NCBI GenBank assembly: GCA_001969505.1
Contig: LSSK01001655.1
Span: 1-25,741, forward strand
Origin: Zancudomyces culisetae
Lineage: Eukaryota; Kickxellomycota; Harpellomycetes; Harpellales; Legeriomycetaceae
DNA: 25,741 bases
Reading direction: 5' to 3'
Below, one piece after another: positions 1 through 9,525 of the stretch (the stretch's first letter is position 1; each line of letters starts with the position of its first letter). The translations under genes were made by a program, and so were the position numbers. Under the pieces are notes generated by a model. That model saw only the letters and a program-made list of their open reading frames with translations. It was not told the origin of the DNA and did no database searches.

Positions 1-2912
1 ATAAACGCCATCTCTTTCTATTTCTAATGTTTTTAGTGTATTTTTAGTTTATTTTTACGCCTTTGAATTGACTTATATATGATGTAGCTATTATCAAAAG
101 ACAGCTACGCTTACCTCCTAACCTGGGGTTCGTTTGTACTATGTCGTAATATTTTTCAAACCTTTTTCCTCCAAGTACTGGCAAATGCTCCGACTCATCC
201 GTGAGTGTATGCAACGGATTCTTATCATTTTTAAGCTGCATGGATAGTGGGCTCGCGTTATAAATTCTTCCATTAGCTATTGAGCCAGCTAGTCCGCTTG
301 TTCTCATTTTACCCTTATACGAAAAGCTACTTTGAGGGTTTTTGATACTGCGCAATAATTTGTATTGTGAATCTGTCCCGTACATATCGGTATCTATACT
401 ATTTAGTAAAGATCCAGTTATTACCATGCTTTGGACAGACCTTTGTGGGTTGGTCGCTACCATATTAATACTCCTATTCTTTTGTCTGAATTCTGTGGAC
501 GAAAATGGATCAAATTCAGATGAGTTTGTACTAGATGGAGCTTTAAACCTTCGAGTGTGTCTAGAAGCCATATGGTTTTTAGTTTCCTCTCTATGGCTGC
601 CTGTACCTGAACACTCGAAATCTGTACCATTTCTACCGTTTAGTTTCAAAAAGCTAAAATTTTTCCCTTTGAACTCATTTTGTAATGCTGTGAGCTTGGT
701 AATGTTGTATTGAGCATTATGGTTGAAGGCCGTTGTATTATTGCCATCAGCTTCCACATCTGTACTAGCTTTGTCGCCATCACTACTCCCATTGCTACTT
801 CCATTACCACCATTACCACTACTACTACTGGTGCCGTTGCTACTACTACCACTAAACTTACTGCTATCATTACTTTGTGTACTGCCATTCGAACTCAGCG
901 ATTTGCTTTTTGTTAACCATTTTTGATAAGTATCCAGACTTTCATTTTTTATTAATCTGGGGCTCTGGTTGGGTACCACTAATTCACTCTTTGAGCCTTG
1001 TTTTACATCAAAATCCATTGTAAATCCTTCAAAACCAATAACTGGTGTGTTATTTCTATTATTATTGTCCAGGCTTCTGAGAGATCTAGCAATAACACCA
1101 CCATCTATTGATTCTCTACTTGCTGTTTTTCCGTATTCGTACATTCTGATGGAGCGTATTTCTGAAGCTGAATTATCAATGCTTTTATTTATATTACTAA
1201 GATTATCTGTGCAGTTGGTTGTCTCGTATCCATCTAACATATCGCTAAAATATGTATTTGGTATAATAGCTGGGACGCTGGATAATCCCTTTTTATTGAG
1301 AACAGTCTGGTTGTGTTCTGTATTATCCAAACCCTCCTTGAGCAAATGATGCTCGAAATTTACTTCGGCACCATCATTCAGTGTTCCATCAGCCGAGTTG
1401 CTTTTTGCTGACGTAAACGACAGGGGTAGTGATGATGTTGTGTTGTTATAAAACTTTTTTGAATATTTGTTGGTATCTTCTATTAAACTAACACCAATAT
1501 CCCTTGTCTTACCCTCCCTAACCTTGCTTTTTTTATTATTCTTGGACTTAGTCTTAGCCCTACTATCGGTTGCTATGGGCTCTAAGCAAGTACTGTTAAG
1601 AGCGTTTGTCTTTTTACCGAATGTGGTGTTGTTCAAAGCTCTGCTTTTACGTCCAAGTTTACACCTGATGCTTGTCTCTTCGTTTCTGGCCGAGTTGTAT
1701 CTAGTTAATGGATCTGGTTTTATAGACGTATTTTTAGTTTCGGTGCTACTTTTTCGGCTTTGTAGACTTGAGTGATACTGTTCCTTTATGTTTCTCTTCT
1801 TTTTTTCTTTTTTTTTAGTTTTATCTTTGGTTTTGGATCTGTCCTTGTTCCTAGCGCCAACTTTGGTGGTAGTGGTGTAATCGCCATACACCTGTTGTTT
1901 TTTTTTGTGCCGAAAACTAATATCACTCGAATTTTTGCAATGTGTCTCAACCTGCTCGCCAATCGACTCTTTGCTTGACCACTGGCTACCATAGCAATAG
2001 CTCCCCATCATTTTATCCATATCGAGAAAAGGTGAAAGTGGCTCACTTCTAGCCTTGATGAATGGGCTGTTTCTGATCTTGCTGTGGATAAAGGAGTCGC
2101 TATCAGCTTTGATTATTGGTGACTGTGGAGAACGACTCTGTTGGAATGATGAAAACTTTTGTGCCTTAATGCTTTGGTTGTGTGGATAGAACAGTTCAGA
2201 ATTCGCGTGAATATTATTCAATTCAAACTCCAACTGGAGCTTTTTTTTTTTTGCAGCATCTTTACCCTTGTTGGTTATTCCTAACCCAATTCCATCAAAT
2301 TCTGGGCTTGATTTTGCTCTTAGTGGACTACTCATGTAGGGTTTCTTTGCATACTTGATACTGTTCTTGTAGTTCATATCAGAAATAGATACATCAATAA
2401 TTTCTGAAAACTCCTTAACAAGATCAAAGCTCGAAAACTTGTTTCCGGTATTTAGTATCAGACTCCCAGTCGACTTTTTTGCTATATGTGAACTTGGTAG
2501 CCTCTCGTTTGTTACCCATTCAGAAGAAGTGTTATATCCGGGGGCTTCATTGGATTCAAAATCCAAACCGTTTGCCAGTTCTTTAAAGTACTGTTCGGGT
2601 GACATTTTTCTTGGATACTCATTTTTTGCTTCTGATATCTTTTTGTTATTTTTCCAGCCCTCTACATACGATAAACAGCATGCGTTAAATGTAGTGACGC
2701 GTACAAAATAATGGTATAGATGTATATTTTAACTTACTTTGAATAACCCGCTTTGATAACAGAAAACGTGTTTTAAAAAACTTTTTGAGATTATTGTCGC
2801 TAGTTCTGAAAATGCTGGTATCAAGACTGGACAGCGAACAATCAGATCTTTCATAGTAGGTTTTTTCTTTTCTTTTTTTAAACACCCTTTTTAGTAGTTT
2901 TGCGAAACCCAT
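1..2912 (-). CDS. Low-complexity Ser/Lys-rich protein, spliced, runs off the left edge
   Basis: I do not recognise this gene. The long frame runs from the ATG at 2605 leftward. A 5' exon at 2912-2738 (58 codons plus one base, starting MGFAKLLKRVFKKRKEK) ends at a GTAAGT donor and joins in frame to 2661, 19 codons upstream of that ATG. The spliced protein has about 915 residues up to the window edge. The N-terminus could form a basic amphipathic helix. Residues about 170-270 hold several Ser-Pro sites (SSPLRAKSSPEF, SRSPQSP, RNSPF, EPLSPF), so proline-directed kinase regulation is possible. A Lys-rich stretch at about 334-348 could be a nuclear signal. A Ser/Gly/Asn-rich stretch lies at + strand 750-900. 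No enzyme domain or membrane segment is visible, so the protein is probably largely disordered. If the 91-nt second intron (24-114) is not used, the protein instead ends at a TAA at 44-46. The ORF is clearly coding; the function is unknown. Confidence 0.82.
24..114 (-). other. Probable second intron of the leftmost gene (91 nt)
   Basis: The minus strand has a GTAAGC donor after the codons for NPRLG (exon ends at 115, phase 1) and a CATTAG acceptor ending at 24. Joining them gives an open frame reading EIERDGVY to the window edge, more protein-like than the unspliced tail (KRSCLLIIATSYIS...). The branch sequence (CACTAAA) is only approximate, so this is less certain than intron 1. Confidence 0.42.
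2662..2737 (-). other. Intron 1 of the leftmost gene (76 nt)
   Basis: The donor is GTAAGT (minus strand, first base 2737) and the acceptor TATGTAG ends at 2662. Exon 1 ends in phase 1 and exon 2 resumes in the matching phase, open through 19 codons to the ATG at 2605. A TTTAAC-type sequence about 23 nt before the acceptor is the best branch candidate and is not a perfect TACTAAC. A second AG 30 nt downstream is also in phase. The intron contains an ACGCGT at 2697-2702. Confidence 0.65.
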
Positions 2913-4539
2913 CTTAAAATCCTATGATGCTTTGTTAAAGTAGATATATTACTAAAAATTATAAATTATAAAAACAAATGTTATCATATATGTATTGTGA
3001 AGATGAATGATGTGGGTGGAGGATGAGGCAGATGAAATAAACACCGGAATGGTACATAAATATATATCTTCTACAGGCGTAATTGCGAGAAGCAATGGAA
3101 AGTGTCTTTGTAGTTTATAAAGATGTTTAATACATTTATGGTTCTTTGAGGCCTTATAATAGCTATAACAGAGATTGATACAAAGTATTGATTAAATATA
3201 AACTCGTCTGTTAATATTCCCAGTTAAAATTAAATAACGCTGAACAAATACATCTGCGTTTGTAATAATAAAAAAAGATGTAGTTGAAAATATTGAGCGT
3301 ATAACAACTAGCGTACTAAAAGTCAAAAACATGTTTGTCAGTTATTTTTTTAAATAATTATGTGTATAAAATCAACCTTTGAGTGATAAAAAAAGGGTAT
3401 TGGCCATTGCGAATAAATGTTATTGATGTTGAGGCTGTGACTAGGTAATATTCCTTTAATTTCACGGAAATAGTGACTAAACGGAGTGATAGGGCACTAC
3501 TACTCTATCAATAACCAACTACCTCTTGCAATGAATAAAGAAAGCATAACTGATATCCAAATACTCCCAAAGTTAATTTTAAATTAGTGTGAGAATATTC
3601 TACCGCAACTGATACTTGTAATGTGGCCCATATACACGAAGTTTCAGTTGGGGGAAGGTATTCTTGTTAGCTACAAAGGAAAAAAGAGCTAAAAGAAAAG
3701 CGTGGTGATACGTTAGAGGGGGGCGGGGGAGGGGAAGTAGTTGTGGAGGAAAAGGAGATGGCCAAAACGACCAACCCGTCTTGTATGATAGACAAGCTTC
3801 TTTTCATCTCAAATTATTTTGTGGTCAACGACGGTGTAAGTATATACTTATAGCCATTCAAATTCATAATAATATCCAAAAACATAATGATTAATTAAAA
3901 AAAAACAAAATGAAAAAAAAAATAGCTCTGCTATTTGAACTACACAAGGTTAGAAATAACCAAAATACGGTGTAGTGGTGAAAAGGGTAAGAGGAATGAA
4001 AGTGCATACGCAGTATGGATTTCATTCCCATTGAAGGTTCAAATTTGCGGAAATCAAAACATAACCTGATGTTCATAAAATAATTGTCCAAAAAAAGTTA
4101 GAAAGAATGGCTTCAAAATCAGCATCAAGCTAATATTGTGCGATTCTTGGGATAGGTTTCGTTCTCATAAAAGATAAAGTTTGTGGCAGTTCGCAGAAAA
4201 AAAAGTATGTGATGAACATTTGGCATCCACAGTTCATGAATTCCTCCGACATGGTTTATTCAAAGTTCGTAGAAGTTGCACGGCAAAATACGTCGAGTGA
4301 AGATAGTTATAAACATCTGGTGATATGTAAATGAGCAAAATAGCCACGCTTTCAAAGAGTAGCCAGATTTCATTCATTTGTATGCTATAAGATGCTTATA
4401 ACAATTTTCACTCGATATCAGGACAAGAGGTCAGAGAAAAAGCAGAACAGAGGATAAATAATTGCTGCATAAAATACATTGGGGTTCAGATGAGTGATGA
4501 AAGAATGAGTGGTGGTGGGGCTATTGATTTGTCAATTGC
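2913..4539. other. Intergenic region, promoter side of the leftmost gene
   Basis: This 1.6-kb AT-rich stretch lies between the start of the leftmost gene and the 3' end of the membrane-protein gene, both on the minus strand. It has no ATG-started frame that looks coding. A purine-rich block at 3716-3760 contains a run of six G, C, five G, A, four G (3718-3734). It carries SYGGGG- and AGGGG-type zinc-finger site cores (Mig1/STRE-like) and could form a G-quadruplex. No RNA gene was seen. Confidence 0.5.
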
Positions 4540-5436
4540 TTATAGTGATTTGTGTGATAATGTCGAGTTTGCTACTTTTCGCTGAAGTTGAGTAAGCCAG
4601 TTAACCAACCTGAGTGACAACGGAAGTAGGGGGAAGAATGCAATACCAACAACAACTGATGTAATTGAAATTGTGAAGCATATTGTTGCAATGGGCATAT
4701 TTATAAGAGAATATAGTTGAGTTTTCAAAGAATATCCGTCCAAAATCTGCTTGGAAATCTTCTTGTGAAGCGAGGCTTTGGTTGAACTAGGCAAGATATT
4801 CTCAGGAAGCATGCGGTCCACACGACCACCAGGAGTACATTGCTTGCAGGCTTCTGTTGTTGTTGCTGTGAGTGAATCGAATAGATTGAGAGTGAAGCTT
4901 CCAAAAGATCTTGAGACAACTGAGGAGGCCCAAAGAAGCGATAAACCCACAGGGTAGACGATCAGTGCGCACACACCGGTTAAAGTAAGCGATAATGTCA
5001 TGCAGAAGGAAAGCATTGCAATCATGTTCTCGATAATCTGGAAAAAAACCATTTTCCAGGCTTGTTTATCTGAAACTGGTCCCCAGTACTCGGATTTATT
5101 GCTGCAATCAACACACACTGTGGACGGGATGGGCAAAAACATTGGTTTTGGCTCAACATAGCTTGGAGGTCTGAGTTGCAGAGAAAAGTCGACACAAACG
5201 TGCTCTGTAGCGGGTTTTTGCTCAATAGCCTTCTTTGCATCGGAAGTTCTCAATGCTGCCGGAACAAGGTTATATGGGGGCAGATCGTCGCCATGTTCAG
5301 CACTGACATTAGCTTCTGGGAAGACTACGTCGTCAATGACTTTTGCGTCCTCAGGAAAAGCTATTTGCTTTTTTTCGTCAAACGCTGTGGGGGTGAAATC
5401 CAAATTCACTTCTCTCAATATTGTAGTTTGCATCAT
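4540..5436 (-). CDS. Small polytopic membrane protein with PPxY-type and CxxC motifs
   Basis: This 298-residue protein starts at the first of two adjacent ATGs. Residues 1-125 are hydrophilic and acidic, with no signal peptide. They carry LPPY (52-55) and PPSY (90-93), the kinds of short motif bound by WW domains of Nedd4/Rsp5 ubiquitin ligases, and a CVDC pair (108-111). Hydrophobic segments span about 129-178 (probably two helices, with a proline-containing YPVGLSLLWASSVV part) and about 240-276 (one or two helices). The connecting loop holds a second pair, CKQC (197-200). The tail is short and basic. I do not recognise a named family: the paired helices vaguely resemble bacterial 'putative sensor' membrane domains, and the sequence does not match the Bsd2/Ndfip core. 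An Rsp5 adaptor or substrate role is inference. The nearest upstream gene is the divergent transporter, 4.1 kb away. Confidence 0.82.
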   Translation of the reverse strand: MMQTTILREVNLDFTPTAFDEKKQIAFPEDAKVIDDVVFPEANVSAEHGDDLPPYNLVPAALRTSDAKKAIEQKPATEHVCVDFSLQLRPPSYVEPKPMFLPIPSTVCVDCSNKSEYWGPVSDKQAWKMVFFQIIENMIAMLSFCMTLSLTLTGVCALIVYPVGLSLLWASSVVSRSFGSFTLNLFDSLTATTTEACKQCTPGGRVDRMLPENILPSSTKASLHKKISKQILDGYSLKTQLYSLINMPIATICFTISITSVVVGIAFFPLLPLSLRLVNWLTQLQRKVANSTLSHKSL

Positions 5437-5837
5437 TCTTTAATACTTTTTTTTCTTTCGTATCCAGACGTTCGTAAAATTTGTTTAAGCTATACGGTAT
5501 GTTTTGGTAATAATCAAAATATGTATCTTAGCATCAACTATTCTTTAAAATCGAGTTTTTTAAAAAAAGCTAATGACCTGTTTAGTAGTATTCAAACCGT
5601 TATGACAAGCTAGAAAAAAAAACTTTTTTTTGGCATTGGGTTCTGTCAGTTTGCTTTTGTTTTATATTATCAACATGTTTTTTTTTGTATGCAGTGATTT
5701 AATGAAAATCAGCTTTTTTTTTTTTGATGTTTTGTTTTTCGTTATAAATCCTTGTTGATTATTAACTTCCTCAATTTAGAAATATTTTTGATTAAATTGA
5801 AAGCATTTTTTATACATTTCCTACCAATGATCTGGTG

Positions 5838-5853
5838 GGATATGAGCATATCC
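5838..5853. promoter_or_regulatory. Inverted repeat GGATATG-AG-CATATCC
   Basis: The two 7-bp arms match perfectly around a 2-nt spacer, about 400 bp upstream of the membrane-protein start. This has the form of a homodimer binding site. No specific factor is assigned. Confidence 0.35.
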
Positions 5854-6117
5854 GCACAAAATATATCTATAGCAAAAATTTGACGTGCAATATTTCATAA
5901 ACCCCATGAGCAAGAAATGAAAACGGTGCGCTTCAAATTTAGTAGTGTTGCATATTACATAAAATAACGAATTTTCAGAATCTCAGCTTATATCTATCTT
6001 GTTGGGAAAAAAAATAAGTATTTGAATTGCAAACTTTGTGAATCCAAAAAGCAAAACGTATTTTTGCTTTTAATTTAGTTTAGGATAGTTAAATTGCTTT
6101 CATTTGCAAAGTAGCAT

Positions 6118-6148
6118 ACAAAAATACAAAAATACAAAAATACAAAAT
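6118..6148. repeat. Short tandem repeat, (ACAAAAAT)x3 plus a partial unit
   Basis: Three exact 8-bp units are followed by a 7-bp variant inside the long intergenic region. It is a simple AT-rich microsatellite with no evident role. Confidence 0.85.
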
Positions 6149-6836
6149 AAATGTTACAAGGCTGGAGGTTTTTTAAAAAAGGAGAAAGACAGGGTATTGA
6201 GAAGTAGAGCTATTTATACCAACATATATTATAGACTATACTGTATATAAATGATACACCATTCTTATTCTATATATATCTTTTTAAATTCACCATTTGC
6301 ACCTATATTGCAAATCGGATTGTTTTATTCTACCACAAAAGCAAGCTTTTTCCCCTCTAGTAAAATATTCGAAGCAATAACATGGAAAAAAAATTACTGA
6401 AAAATTGGCTATCTTGGAAGCAAATGCAGTACTTATTTGCTTGAATTCAATTAGCTTACGGAAAGCTGTTTTTTGGTCAGTAACTACTCTTTGTGTTCAA
6501 AGGAAAATGTATCAGAAAAACCTTATTCGAATAAAAACTATTCAAATCAGCTGTGTATTCGATAAAGAGTCTTTGAGATGTGTTTGAGCTTGTGAAGCCC
6601 CTTAATGTCAAAATTCAGAGCTACCACTGGACTTCCCTAAAAGCATCCTCGCTACGTTCACTACTCCTAGCTGGAGTACTAAGGAAATGAGTATGTGAGT
6701 TTGAACCTTGCACCCCTGATAGAATACAACATATTTACATCCCTTTGTTTCTTGGTTGCTGAGGAATCACTCATGCTGGTTATACTGCAAATCCGCCTTT
6801 CCAGGCTATTACTCGCATTAACACAATAATATTCAC

Positions 6837-8330
6837 TTTACACCGGCTTTTTTCTAATACATAAATAGAGGCATCTATCTGAGTTCCAGCTGGACGCCAA
6901 TAACTAAATGTACTGGTGATTTTTGTTGGTTACATTAATATTTTATTTAGTATTGCCGCAAATTGCTACTTAGTGATTATTGATGCGAAAATTCCGAACA
7001 TATTTGAAATTTCGCCTCTTTTATCCGTTTTACTACGCAAATAATTTTATTTTTAACCAGGTTTTACGTAACATTAATATTTGCAACTTATATTAGTTTT
7101 CTCGGACTCATTCATCAACAAGCGAACACACAAAGACAAAAACCATTTCACATGAATAAATCTACTACAAAGAAAGTATGGTTTGGTCAGTAGGTTTACG
7201 TTAATAGATTTTAATTTCTTGTGTGTTACATGGAATCAATATGTTATATACAATCTACGTTGAACAACCGCAAACTCCTTCAAGCGAAACAACTTGATTG
7301 CTCTATAAAAGCCTTAGCTTTTTTCATTCATAACGCATTTTTCTCTCAACATTCGTCATCGCAAAGCCAAAATGAGCTGCTTATCTAAAGAAAAGGAGCG
7401 GACGCATATTCACTAAAATTCTGATAACAAATAGCACAACACCTGATATATAAAATCACAAATTATAAACTATCTGGATACTTGGACACTAGAATTTTCC
7501 TACCACCGCATACACACTAGCTTAAATTTTTTAAAAAGCCCAAGTGTATTCTGATGGTTATTAGAGGTTATCACTATTCTATGCCCACTTTAGATTGCTG
7601 TCGCTGTGAGACATACAAATGGTTATAGGTAGAGTCTGACCACTGATATGAACACACAGCCCCTATCACAGCATTCCCAACCCATAGGATCCTGTGTCAT
7701 GAAGGGAGCAACCCTAGCTATATGGCGTCCAATAAAAAATTGACCATGCCGAGGGATTTACAGTATCTTGGAATACATTTGTTTATGTAAGACGGTTATT
7801 TCAGATTAAAAGTCTATATATATATTTGTGTCCAATATATCTATTTTAGTTGCTTTGAGCTTTTATAAAACAGATACCATCAAAGAAGCTGGTCTAAATC
7901 TATTTTCTGACGATAATCCTAAAAAAAAATCGATCTGGTTATCATATATTGCACACTATCAATGTACATCCACTACTTGATACACTATCGCATATATTTT
8001 TTACTATAGCAGCTTATAATTGATTAGCATTGGGGAAAGGTAATAAGCAGCTATAGGGCCATGTGCTTAATATAGCAACTTTTGACTGTAATTTTAAATA
8101 CTCAATGCAGTACTGTCCCAAGAACAGCATGTATAGCACGATGAGACTATTTGGTCCTGCTTGTTTTTCGACCTTATAAGCATTGTATTTTTTATCTTGA
8201 TGAGTCGTTTTCACTTCATCATTTCAGCTCAGCTAAATCTGTCATAAAATTTATGTTTCCCTCCGCAACAGAAAGATTTAAATATATGGCGTGCCTTCGC
8301 CTTATAAAATAGGTGAAAAGCCGGTGTAAA
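6837..8330. repeat. Dispersed 15-nt inverted repeat pair (6837-6851 and 8316-8330)
   Basis: TTTACACCGGCTTTT at 6837-6851 recurs as its exact reverse complement at 8316-8330. The word is GC-rich for this neighbourhood, and the two copies lie 1.5 kb apart in the same gene-free region. They may be paired factor sites or remnants of a larger repeat. Flanking similarity does not extend visibly. Confidence 0.4.
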
Positions 8331-9525
8331 ATATTGGCGATTCACAAGAATACTTGTAAGTATTCAGCAAGATCCCAAACTTTGTTGGAGAATTTTCCCA
8401 CACCCATGATCAAAAAACTAATAGTGCATTTTTTGAATGCTGTGCTCATTTATCAACAGGAGCGACTTCCATTTAATTAAGCCTGCCGTTCAATGTGTAT
8501 TTAATAGATTCACCGAACAGATAAAAAAAGAGAAAACTGTCTTCTACTGCATCTAGATACATGTATAATACTGAAACTTTCATATGTTTGAGCTACCAAC
8601 ATAAATATTTGCAGTATATTGACTTTTTGAAAATTGTAAATCATCTGCCTAAATACTTGATTTTAAGTAATTAATAAGTGGCACCATTTTTTGAATAAAT
8701 AGTTAAATAAATGTAAAATAATGCACTTATACCGTTTGTTTTATATAACGCTGAGCAAGGAGTATTGCTCGATAGAACTCCAAACATGTCACTATGTATG
8801 CCACATGACCTTTTTTTAAATATGTACAAAAGGTGAGAAAATTGATTTAGGTTTTTTTAATACATTAAATCGTGTTGGATTACTAATACGCTAAACTCCG
8901 AACCAAAAAATCAACACCAGTGCAAAGAATGCACCCCCCCAGTATTTCAGCGTAGTTCCCTTATGAGCAATGTTGGGAGTTCTGATCTGCTCTTAACGCG
9001 CAAAACGGGGCATGCAGTTATGATATTCCGCATATGCACTGTTTCCACCACTTACTCCAATATTGTGGCTTACCATATTTTATATAACACAGAAAGAATC
9101 ACGTTCAGCGAAAAATTACCACTTGGATCATAACTCCAGATAAAAATTTTTTTCTTCAATAATATTCTCGTTTGTGATTTGCTATTAGTATAGCTTTTGG
9201 GATAAATAAATGTTGAAATGCAGGGTATTATGGGCATTTAGATTTGCGTTTTAACTGAATGCTACAAAATGATTCATTATTATTCAAGGTACAAATAAAG
9301 CGAAAGGCAAGACAAAAAAGAATAAATAAAAGGGCATTGACCCTTATTTGCACTAGTTCTCATAGATATAAATGAAGAAAACCCGAAAAAAAGGAGTTTG
9401 GTTGAGGGTAGTCTATTTTTAATGCTTTGTGAAGATCCACATTTTTGTAGAAAAAAGATATCGTGTGGTTTTATAGATAATTACTAACGAGATAACTGAC
9501 AGAACAACATAACATCAAAGATCTA

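Larger units (their letters stand above)
5437..9525. other. 4.1-kb gene-empty divergent intergenic region
   Basis: The region separates the start codons of the membrane protein (minus) and the MFS transporter (plus). All frames longer than 60 codons here lack protein-like composition, and some start with TTG or GTG. I see no tRNA boxes, no retroelement LTR pair and no convincing centromere elements. Contents I can point to are a short ACAAAAAT tandem repeat (6118-6148), a 16-bp inverted repeat (5838-5853), a 10-bp palindrome TCCAGCTGGA (6885-6894), a somewhat GC-richer patch (about 6590-6900), and a 15-nt sequence present in opposite orientations at 6837-6851 and 8316-8330. An unannotated noncoding RNA or a long regulated promoter is possible. 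Confidence 0.6.

Noticed and set aside
4494-4583. C/D snoRNA-like GTGATGA...CTGA pair
   Set aside because: There is no terminal stem, no C'/D' pair, and the D box would lie inside the coding region of the membrane protein.
5176-5613. 145-codon plus-strand frame overlapping the small membrane protein
   Set aside because: It overlaps a well-supported gene in antisense and has no protein-like features.
6596-6760. Possible tRNA (a GTTTGAACC-like B box and a TAGCTGGAG-like A box) in a GC-richer patch
   Set aside because: The B box lacks consensus bases on both strands, no acceptor stem or cloverleaf can be paired, and the spacing is wrong.
6990-7155. TTCCGAA (CDEIII core) and TCACATG (CDEI-like) as a point centromere
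   Set aside because: Order and orientation are wrong, the sequence between is not the very AT-rich CDEII type, and the flanks of TTCCGAA do not match CDEIII.
8014-8214. 66-codon minus-strand frame in the long gap
   Set aside because: It begins with GTG rather than ATG and has no homology signal that I recognise.
9482-9525. Perfect TACTAAC and a downstream CAG just before the transporter ATG, suggesting a 5' exon
   Set aside because: No upstream ATG-started exon with a good donor in matching phase was found, and the transporter fold is complete from 9526. A 5'-UTR intron remains possible.
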